The notes under the pieces: generated by a model
Seen by the model: the letters and a program-made list of their open reading frames with translations, nothing else
What the model was told of the DNA's origin: nothing
Databases searched by the model: none
NCBI GenBank assembly: GCA_009363875.1
Contig: CM018694.1
Span: 26,049,415 to 26,113,414 of the forward strand
DNA length: 64,000 bases
Source of the DNA: Mikania micrantha
Taxonomy: Eukaryota > Streptophyta > Magnoliopsida > Asterales > Asteraceae
Reading direction: 5' to 3'
Translations under genes and position numbers: made by a program
Shown: positions 20,772-29,508 of the stretch, piece after piece
How the letters are laid out: every line of letters starts with the position of its first letter
How positions within the stretch are numbered: the first letter of the stretch is position 1

Positions 20772-23709
20772 TGTGACACCTCGTAATTTCCAGGTCAGCA
20801 ACTCTATTATCTTTAATTATAATGTTTATTATTATTTCATACGTGGCACTAGAATAAATGCATTTAGTGTGACACGTGGCACAACAGTCTGAACTTACCG
20901 ATAATTCAGGGAATTATCGCACAAAACACGCACGTGTCTTGAATAACGAACGTTGGTGAACGGATCAAACTGTAGCACAAAACACTGCACTTAGGTTCGG
21001 TGAACCTAAATTAGTTAAGAACAAGGCCTATGTGTCGAGAAACGATGATCGTATTCGAGAAATACGAAAGATTCGGTTCAAAACAATGAGACTGGGCCTA
21101 TTGGGCTCAGCCGAGACCCATCGCGGTACGCGGTGGGCACCCAATTGGGCTCTCGCGGTACGCGAAGCTTGAGCGGGGGAATTTGAATTCTCCGAAAAGA
21201 GTCGCGGTACGCGACGACCGTTCAACTTCCATCACCGCGGTACGCGGCGTGATTCGGGAACAGAAAACTATTATTTTAATCACCGCGGTACTCGGGGTTG
21301 CTTTTTGTGCAGCCTCCGCGGTACGCGACAACCCCAACACGCAAATAATCTTTATAAACCCAATGTTAATCATTTCTGCCGCCCTACACCACTTCTCCCG
21401 ACTGAAACTCATCTTCTCCGACCTTCCCCACTCTGTAAACGCCATTTGAACCATTTGGGACCATTGGGGAGAATTTCAAGGACATTCTAGAGGCGCATTG
21501 AAGGTTTGAAGCATAAGAACACCCTATCTACTTCTTGCTCGTGATTTGCATCATTCCAGCAACATCTAGGGCTTCCACAGACCTGCTCAAAACTTTCCTA
21601 GACGTTCTAAAGCCTTGTAAGGTGGCTCTTATGTTCAATCTTGCTTAAAACACCCACTAGGAACACATGCAAGCCTTGTAGGCTACATGCATCACCATCA
21701 TCACTTTAACCACGAATTTTGGATGTTAATAATCTGTTATTGGAAGTGTATATTACTGATTTGATGATTTGATTATGATCTATGATGATTCTTATTGAAA
21801 TAAATGGCTATAGGTTGTTTGTGTAATGTGATGGCTACATTAATCAACATGCATGAATGATCCATAATGTGTTTGGTAATTTTTGATATTGAAATATTGC
21901 TAGATATGATATTGATGATGTTTTACATGATTAGGATCATTGTTCATGGTCAAGAAATGTCAAAATGAGTTAGTTACTATAAAAAGTAACTTTATTTGTG
22001 CAAGTATGTGATTTGATGAGTTGGTGACCACATGCATGTGTTTTAATCCATGATTTATGCTTAGGATGAAGTTTAGGAAGTTAATATGATGATTCTTGGA
22101 ACATTTGGATGGTTAGAATTGTTAAAAGCATGATTTTTGTGAATATTACTATAAATGGAAACTTTTTGACACAAGTATGATAATGATTGATGAAAATGAT
22201 AATGTCTCGAGTCTAATATGTTTATTTAGTAATTTCGTGATGATATTGAAAGGATTATGTGATTGAAAGACTTGATTTTGATTATTTCTATAAGTTACTA
22301 TAAATAGTAACTTTATTTTGCTAAGCCAATGAATTTTCACATGTTAGTCGTAACGGTCATGATTAATAGGCTATTTAGGACTAAGATAATGATGTTAGGC
22401 GATATTGATTGTTAAACTTGATGAAATATGCTCATTTTAGAAACTTCCTAAATATGGAAACTTTTATGCGCAAGCTATGTTAAACCGGCTATGTATAACT
22501 ATGTGCTATGTGATAGCACGCTCATTTAGGATAAATATGCATGTTAGGATAATCGGAATATGAGTTTATGCATAACTTACCAAATATGGAAACTTTCCTA
22601 AAATAGGAACTTACCATAAATAGTAAGTTTCCTCATAGGAATGATTTTGGTATCCGTACACCTCACACGACACTAAAACCGCACGATACACGAACACTTG
22701 ATCCAAACCGTCACCAACGGGTCGTTAGGTCAAACACGGTCAACACGGTCAGACACGGTCGACTCGACCCACCAACAACTTGGAGTTGTTGAACGCTAAA
22801 CACGGTCCTGTGAGACCCGCATTTGTGAACACAAACTCATAGTACCTATGTGATATAGGTGACTACTAGCCGGCGAGCTACACTTTCTCTATTGAGCTAA
22901 CGCATTACATAAACTCAGGTGAGTTTACGGCCCCACTTTTACTCTTTAACTGCTTTTGCTAAACTATTGGGGTTAGAATACAATGCAACTGTTTTAGATA
23001 TATGACTGGTATGTTGTGAAAACCAATTTTGAGTGTAACTATTATCGCATAAAGTCCTCACATATCCTTACCGTTAGTTGTGTAACAAACGAGTCGTAAT
23101 TACGTAGGACTACTGGGTTTGACTAGCCCCACTCGGCACCAATGTTGACTGGAGGTCATAACGAGTGTATTTTCGATGTGAATTGCGAGTTCAGCGATGA
23201 CTCGCGGAGGCAAACGAAAACAGTCTAGTTTCGGTAAGATGAACTGACACACTCCACGGATCGTAGTATCCAACAACTAAACTTAACATACCCAGTATAT
23301 GTCTGTTTACTATTTCTGTCTGTCTAAACCTGTGAACTCACCAACTTTTTAGTTGACACTTTTCGCATGTATTCTCATGTAACTGATGGAGCATACGCTA
23401 GGATGCGCACTTGGACATACTAAGGAGTCAAGCATACATATAGACTCATGTCCTAGGCTTGTGTGCATTTGTTATGTGTTGAAAAAAATTTAATCTTTCT
23501 AGTGTCTTGAACAATTATCTTCCGCTGCAAACTTATGTATTCTTGATGTTTAACATTTCCGCTGCTTACTTATGAAAACTTGTATTGTTTTACAAACTGT
23601 GTGAATGTGTAACTCATATAGAGTCGTTCTATATGACCAAGAGCTGTGATCCTGGCCACGTCACACCCACGTGGACTGACATCACGAGTGGGAATTTGGG
23701 GGTGTGACA
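20772..23709 (+). repeat. 5' LTR of the chromovirus
   Basis: 2938 bp, starting TGTGACACC and ending GGGTGTGACA. Six GCGGTACGCG-type motifs lie at 21122-21329, followed within about 25 bp by the TATA box TTTATAAACC (21351-21360). Downstream sequence has many AGTAACTT/TATAAATAGT words (21960-22640). Confidence 0.95.
21122..21360 (+). promoter_or_regulatory. GCGGTACGCG array and TATA box
   Basis: Six copies of the core GCGGTACGCG occur at about 21123, 21151, 21204, 21236, 21284 and 21317; five are exact, one has a G-to-T change. The TATA box follows at 21351. The same array in the 3' LTR (29838-30047) is altered in five of six copies. Confidence 0.65.
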
Positions 23710-23712
23710 GAC

Positions 23713-23724
23713 TGGTATCAGAGC
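23713..23724 (+). other. Primer-binding site, tRNA-iMet type
   Basis: TGGTATCAGAGC lies three bases after the 5' LTR end at 23709. Confidence 0.95.
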
Positions 23725-23848
23725 CCTGGTTGCATTTAGTAAACTTAGACTATAGCCACTGCTCTACATTAGACACTACACTAGAATTTTCACACTGATG
23801 TTAATTCTTTTATTCAAACTGTTATTTACTAACCTGAGAACTTACAGG

Positions 23849-24625
23849 ATGGCCAACAATGACGGTACCGGTAGGAACACAGACCAACACCCGACCACTG
23901 TCGACATGGCTGCAGAGAGCCGGCGGCGGGTCCATGACATAGTGTCACAGGTTGATGCCGAGATGGACCGGCGGGCTAGGGACGCAGCACGGGCTAGATA
24001 TTGGGGATGGCTTCCCACCATAATCCAGGGTTGGATCATCGAGGAAAGAGTACCTCCATATCGATATCCCGGCGACACCACTCCAGGCCATCGACTACCA
24101 CCACTCGGAGTGCCGTTGGAGCAGGCTTTCGCGGCACATGTGGCTTGCACTCGACAGGTGGTCTGGAAGAGCAGGGAACTATCGGACGAAGTTCGGATTC
24201 TTCGCGAGAAGAATGATCGTCTGGAAAGGCGAAACGACCGATTGGAGGAGCGAAACGACCGTTTGGAGGAACAGGTGGAGACCCTACGACTCCAGGTGGA
24301 GACCCTACGACTCCAGGTGTCCCAACTCATGACACAGCACGGCCAGATAGTCGATGTCATGCAGGAGCATGACGGGCGCATCACTGAGAATCGGACAGAC
24401 ATAGCCGAGACTCAGGTGATGGTACAGGCAAGCGACGCCATGCTCAACGCATGGGCGGCGCAGTTTATCGAGGAGCCGCTAGCTGAGGACGATGGACCAC
24501 AGTTCGAGGCCGAGGACCTCGAAGAGGGAGATTTTGACGAGGATTCCGACGAGGATCTGGAGGAGGACGATGACGATGGGGACGCAACTAGTGACATCTC
24601 CCACGTCTCCATGGACTCAGACTAG
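23849..24625 (+). CDS. Leader ORF: coiled-coil protein with acidic tail
   Basis: An intact frame of 258 codons from the ATG at 23849 (MANNDGTGRN), which is preceded by an acceptor-like TTACAG; an in-frame ATG at 23798 is less likely. The middle is a strong coiled coil with three near-exact seven-residue repeats (NDRLEER) and two VETLRLQ repeats. The last 60 residues are rich in Asp and Glu. There is no enzyme domain. It lies upstream of gag, and coiled-coil segments in front of gag are common in composite gypsy polyproteins as I recall them. It may be a separate protein or be spliced onto gag. Not recognised beyond that. Confidence 0.7.
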   Translation: MANNDGTGRNTDQHPTTVDMAAESRRRVHDIVSQVDAEMDRRARDAARARYWGWLPTIIQGWIIEERVPPYRYPGDTTPGHRLPPLGVPLEQAFAAHVACTRQVVWKSRELSDEVRILREKNDRLERRNDRLEERNDRLEEQVETLRLQVETLRLQVSQLMTQHGQIVDVMQEHDGRITENRTDIAETQVMVQASDAMLNAWAAQFIEEPLAEDDGPQFEAEDLEEGDFDEDSDEDLEEDDDDGDATSDISHVSMDSD

Positions 24626-24908
24626 CAGATTTTATTATTTCGTATTGTTTTTCCTTTATCTTATTTTAGCCTAGACGAGCGGGATGTGCTCGAAGAACTT
24701 GTTTTGTACTTGTCTTTAAAATTATTGTACTTCAAAAGTTTGGTATTAATGAAAATTATGCTTTATTATTATCTGCTTTATTATTATGACTACTGTTAGT
24801 GAAATCATTGTTATGATATCTAACTTGACATCTGACATGACAACTATTCTAACCTTGGCTAACACTTAACATATGTTGACTAACACTCTAACCCCTTCAT
24901 ATAGAAAC

Positions 24909-25853
24909 ATGACTCGAAGAGGAACCCATGCCCTTCGACTCAAACGCAAGGCCGAAAAAGCACGAATCGACATGATGGTCGAACGCAAATTCAACAAGGT
25001 ACTCGTGGAGCACGAGGCCAACCGTCACGCCAGCGAGACGAGTGGCACTAACAACGGTATTAACTTTTGCCTAACATGACTAACATAGTATAGACAGTCT
25101 AGACACTAACACATTGCATTGAACTCCGATGCACAGGATCCCACGGGGGAGCGGCAAAGGGATGCTCGTTTAAAGCGTTCCTAAGCTGTCACCCTCACAA
25201 GTTTCAAGTTATTGAAGGAGCAGTGGGACTGCTTCATTGGATAGAGAAACTGGAATCAGTCTTCTCTATGGCTGAATGCTCGGATGAAAACCGGGTGAAG
25301 TACGCCACGGGAACACTGGAGGGACCGGCGCTCACCTGGTGGAACACTCATGTCCAAACCCTTGGACTTGACACCGCAAAATCTATTCCGTGGGACAACT
25401 TCACCAGGATGCTCCACGAAGAATACTGTCCTCGGGATGAAATCAGGAAACTGGAGGAAGAGTTATGGGTGCACAAGATGGTAGGATCAGAGATCGAGAA
25501 GTACTGTACTCGGTTTCATAAACTGTGCAAGTTGTGCCCGGCGATGGTGACGCCGGAGTACAAGAAGATTGAGCAATTCATCAGTGGATTGCCGGAACAA
25601 ATCCAGAGCACAGTCACTGCTTCCGACCACACCACCATCCAACCACTAATTCGCTTGGCACACAAACTGACTAACCAGGCGGTAGCCCAGGGAAAACTGC
25701 CAAAGAGGGGTGAACATCTGAAACCCCAGGAACGCAAGCGAAAGTGGGAACCCAGCAACAACCGTACTTTCTCACCGCAACAACCAACCCAGCACCGCCC
25801 AGCACCAGCCAAAGTCTTCACCGCCACTCAGCCAAACACCCAAAGCAAGGGGG
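24909..25853 (+). pseudogene. Chromovirus gag, two exons
   Basis: Exon 1 (24909-25056) starts MTRRGTHALRLKRKAEKAR. Unspliced it soon ends in a stop. Removing 25057-25136 joins it in frame to exon 2 with the capsid core (GLLHWIEKLESVF, GPALTWWNTHV, FTRMLHEEYCPRDEI, LPEQIQSTV). The frame is lost at the five-base G run at 25849-25853, where the knuckle frame takes over; one missing base there explains it. Gag forms the particle and binds RNA. Confidence 0.75.
25057..25136 (+). other. Predicted 80-bp intron in chromovirus gag
   Basis: It begins GTATTA and ends TGCACAG, has CTAAC-type branch candidates, is AT-rich and contains stops. Its removal joins the flanking gag frames in phase (codon split after one base). 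Confidence 0.6.
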
Positions 25854-26760
25854 CTACCAGGGCAACAACCCAAAATGTAATAACTGCAACTTTCATCACT
25901 TCGGCCCGTGCAAGAGGGCCAAATGCACCAATTGTGGACGAAATGGGCACGTGGCCAAAGAATGCCGATCAAACCCCAACCCCAACCTCAACAAGGATAA
26001 CACATTAAAGGGGTGCTTCACTTGCGGAAAGCCGGGCCACATGCGCCGAGATTGTCCGCAGAACAAGAATGCAGGTGGCAACCCGGCTAGGGGTCGGGCA
26101 TTCATGATCGGATCCGGTGAAGCTAAAGATGATCCGAACGTCGTCACTGGTACGTTTCTTTTTAATAATGTCTACGCTAGTATATTATTTGATACTGGTG
26201 CCGATAGGAGTTTTATCTCTAGTGAATTTAGCAAATTGCTTGACATGACACCAACACCACTAGATTATAAGTATACCGTAGAGTTAGCGGATGGTAAACT
26301 TAACGAAACACAACACACCATCAAAGGATGCGTTCTGACACTAGCAGACCATCAATTGGTGATTGACCTGATGCCGGTAACTCTCGGAAGCTTTGACGTG
26401 GTGATTGGAATGGATTGGCTATCCGCGAACCATGCCGAGATAGTGTGCAACGAGAAGATTGTACGAGTTACGTTGCCAAATGGAGAACAGATCTCGATCC
26501 AAGGAGAAAGACGCGGAATACCACTGAACATCATGTCGTGCATGAAAGCCCACAAATACCTGCAGAAAGGATACACGGCAATTCTAGCTCTTATCTCCGA
26601 ACAACCTAAGAAGGAACGGAAGATCGAGGACATCGAGGTTGTTCGTGATTTTCCGGAAGTTTTTCCCGAAGATCTACCGGGACTACCACCAGCACGACAA
26701 GTGGAGTTCCAGATAGATTTAGCACCAGGAGCAGGACCGATAGCCAAGGCACCATACTGA
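25854..26760 (+). pseudogene. Chromovirus zinc knuckles and protease
   Basis: The frame carries CTNCGRNGHVAKEC and CFTCGKPGHMRRDC, two canonical Cx2Cx4Hx4C knuckles. The aspartic protease follows (ASILFDTGADRSFIS, VVIGMDWLSANHAEIVCN) with the DTGA active site intact. The linker ends VEFQIDLAPGAG and then the frame meets TGA at 26758-26760, where relatives have an arginine codon (a CGA-to-TGA change). The domain itself appears undamaged; the frame to gag is broken upstream. Confidence 0.88.
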
Positions 26761-27869
26761 TTGGCTCCTACTGAAATGCAAGAGTTATCTAATCAACTGC
26801 AAGAGTTGTTAGATAAAGGATTTATTAGACCGAGTTTCTCACCTTGGGTAGCTCCGGTCTTGTTCGTGAAAAAGAAGGACGGTTCATTCTGAGTGTGCAT
26901 CGACTACCGAGAACTAAACAAGGTAACGATCAAGAATCGATACCCTCTACCTCGAATAGACGACCTGTTTGACCAGCTAAAGGGTCAAGTTACTATTCGA
27001 AAATCGATTTAAGATCCGGTTACCATCAACTCAGGATACAGGAGGAAGACATACCAAAGACAGCATTCAGGACGTGATACGGACATTACGAGTTTCTAGT
27101 CATGCCTTTTGGACTGACTAACGCACCGGCCGTATTCATGGATCTCATGAATCGGGTGTGTAAACCGTATCTCGACAAGTTCGTAATCGTATTCATTGAC
27201 GACATCCAGATCTATTCTAAGACTCGAGAAGAACATGCCGACCACTTGAGACGTGTCTTAGAACTACTGAAGAAGGAACAATTGTAAGCAAAATTCTCCA
27301 AATGTGATTTCTGGATTCGCGAAGTTCAGTTCCTTGGACACGTAGTAAACGAGAAAGGGATACACGTAGACCCAGCCAAGATCGAGGCAATCAAGAATTG
27401 GGCAGCACCTAAGACTCCAACTGAGGTGCGACAGTTCTTAGGGTTGGCCGGGTACTACAGGCGGTTTATCGAGGGATTCTCAAAGATCGCACAATCGTTG
27501 ACTTCCCTTACACATAAAGACAAGAAGTTCGAATGGGGAGAAAAACAAGAAACTACTTTCGACCTGATGAAGCAGAAACTGTGCAGTGCACCAATCTTAT
27601 CGTTACCAGACGGGTGCGAGGATTTTGTGGTATACTGTGACGCATCGAATCAAGGACTCGGTTGTGTGCTGATGCAACGCGAGAAAGTTATAGCATATGC
27701 GTCACGACAATTGAAGGTGCATGAAAAGAACTACACAACTCACGATCTAGAGTTGGGAGCCGTGGTGTTCGCACTGAAGATCTGGTGACACTATCTGTAC
27801 GGCACCTAGTGCACAATATTTACTGATCATAAGAGCCTACAGCACAGTTTCGACCAAAAGGAGCTGAAC
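26761..27869 (+). pseudogene. Chromovirus RT and RNase H with several stops
   Basis: RT motifs are readable (ELLDKGFIRPSFSPW, KIDLRSGYHQLRI, MPFGLTNAPAVFMDLMNRV), and the catalytic segment reads FIDDIQIYSK (Q where L is usual). RNase H follows with FVVYCDASNQGLGCVL and YTTHDLELGAVVFALK. Premature stops occur near 26890, 27076, 27285, 27786 and 27808. At least three of these, besides the one at 26758, look like CGA-to-TGA. A small frame slip lies near 26985-27000. Confidence 0.9.
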
Positions 27870-29468
27870 ATGAGACAACGCAGATGGGTCGAGCTGATAG
27901 GTGATTATGATTGTGCAATCAAATATCATCCCGGAAAAGCCAATGTAGTAGCCGACGCACTAAGCCGGAAGGAAACAACCAAACGCGTGCGCGCACTACA
28001 ACTCACCATCCACTCCGAACTATCGAATCAAATTCGGGTCGCTCAACAAGAAGCTCTAAAAACCGAAAACCTCACTCTCGAAGTCATGAGAGGGATGGTT
28101 AAACAAATGAAACAGAAGGACGACGGAGCTTACTATCTAATGGATCGTATTTGGATTCCACGTTTTGGAAACTTAAGAAAGGTAGTGATGGATGAAGCTC
28201 ATAAGAGCCGATACTTGGTACATCCAGGTTCTGACAAGATGTACCATGATTTAAAGGCAACTTATTGGTGGCCTAACATGAAGTCAGAAATCGCAACGTA
28301 TGTAAGTAAGTGTCTGACTTGCTCGAAGGTTAAGGTCGAATACCAGAAACCTTCAGGACTACTTCAACAACCGGAAATTCCAGTATGGAAATGGGAACAG
28401 ATTTCCATGGATTTTATCACAAAGCTGCCAAAGACTACTAGTGGTTGCGATACCGTCTGGGTTATCGTCGACCGACTCACGAAATCGGCACACTTCCTAC
28501 CGATCAAGGAAACCGATAAGTTGGAGAAGTTAACTCGAATATATTTGAAGGAAATAGTATCCAGACACGGAGTCCCAATCTCTATTATATCGGACCGAGA
28601 CAGCCGTTTCACGGCACACTTCTGGAAGTCCCTACACAAGGCACTCGGGACGAGGTTGGATATGAGCACAGCTTATCACCCACAAACCGATGGTCAAAGT
28701 GAAAGAACCATCCAAACCTTGGAAGACATGCTTCGGGCATGTGTAATTGACTTCGGTAACAGCTGGGAGACACACCTACCTTTGGTAGAATTCTCATATA
28801 ATAACAGCTACCACACTAGCATTGGAGCTGCACCTTTTGAATCACTCTACGGACGTAAATGCAGATTACCACTCTGTTGGGTGGAAGTTGGTGAAAGCCA
28901 ACTGACCGGACCCGAACTTGTGCACGAAACAACCGAAAAGATCGTGCAGATACGTAACAGAATGGCCGCAGCTCGGGATCGACAGAAGAGCTACGCCGAC
29001 AAGAGGCGCAAACCTTTGGAATTTCAAGTGGGAGATCGTGTACTTCTTAAGGTCTCGCCTTGGAAAGGGGTGATCCGATTCGGAAAACGGGGAAAGCTAA
29101 ACCCTCGCTATAGTGGACCTTTCGAGATCACTAAACGGATAGGCCCGGTGGCCTACGAACTACAGCTACCACAGGAACTGAGTAGCGTACACAACGTGTT
29201 TCACGTTTCAAACCTCAATAAGTGTTTGTCAGACGAAACTCTCGCAATTCCTCTAGAGGAAATTCAGATCGATGAACAACTACACTTCATAGAGGAACCG
29301 GTGGAAATTATGGACCGGGAACTCAAGAAATTGAAGCATAGTAAGATACCTATCGTAAAAGTTCGATGGAACTCACGGCGAGGACCGGAATACACCTGGG
29401 AACGGGAGGATCAGATGAAAAAGAAATACCCTCATCTATTCACCGAACAAACCAACACCGGCACATGA
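27870..29468 (+). CDS. Integrase with C-terminal chromodomain, open frame
   Basis: Open for 532 codons. It starts inside the end of RNase H (KANVVADALSRKE). The H2C2 zinc finger follows (HPGSDKMYHDL to CLTCSKVK), then the DDE core: first Asp in WEQISMDFITKLP, second in ISDRDSRFTAHFW, Glu in HPQTDGQSERTIQTLE. The C-terminal part has VGDRVLLKVSPWKGV and KLNPRYSGPFEI, then the chromodomain-like IPIVKVRWNSRRGPEYTWE. Integrase inserts the cDNA; the chromodomain steers it to marked chromatin. This domain is intact although the RT is not. It would normally be made as part of a Gag-Pol polyprotein. Confidence 0.93.
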   Translation: MRQRRWVELIGDYDCAIKYHPGKANVVADALSRKETTKRVRALQLTIHSELSNQIRVAQQEALKTENLTLEVMRGMVKQMKQKDDGAYYLMDRIWIPRFGNLRKVVMDEAHKSRYLVHPGSDKMYHDLKATYWWPNMKSEIATYVSKCLTCSKVKVEYQKPSGLLQQPEIPVWKWEQISMDFITKLPKTTSGCDTVWVIVDRLTKSAHFLPIKETDKLEKLTRIYLKEIVSRHGVPISIISDRDSRFTAHFWKSLHKALGTRLDMSTAYHPQTDGQSERTIQTLEDMLRACVIDFGNSWETHLPLVEFSYNNSYHTSIGAAPFESLYGRKCRLPLCWVEVGESQLTGPELVHETTEKIVQIRNRMAAARDRQKSYADKRRKPLEFQVGDRVLLKVSPWKGVIRFGKRGKLNPRYSGPFEITKRIGPVAYELQLPQELSSVHNVFHVSNLNKCLSDETLAIPLEEIQIDEQLHFIEEPVEIMDRELKKLKHSKIPIVKVRWNSRRGPEYTWEREDQMKKKYPHLFTEQTNTGT

Positions 29469-29496
29469 ACTGAATTTCGGAACGAAATTCCCAATA

Positions 29497-29508
29497 ACTG
29501 GGGGATGA
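29497..29508 (+). other. Polypurine tract of the chromovirus
   Basis: CTGGGGGATGA lies directly before the 3' LTR start at 29509. Confidence 0.85.

Noticed and set aside
21183..21490. Overlapping short frames in the chromovirus LTR (repeated at 29900-30219)
   Set aside because: They exist in both LTRs on both strands and simply follow the GC-rich motif array; no coding signature.
23842..24402. Long minus-strand frame opposite the chromovirus leader ORF
   Set aside because: Ser/Arg-rich shadow of the plus-strand coiled coil; no domain or start context.
24412..24612. Serine-rich minus-strand frame
   Set aside because: Antisense of the Asp/Glu-rich tail of the leader ORF.
25849..25853. Programmed gag-pol frameshift at the G run
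   Set aside because: Chromoviruses normally use one frame and one missing G restores it; decay is simpler given the many other lesions.
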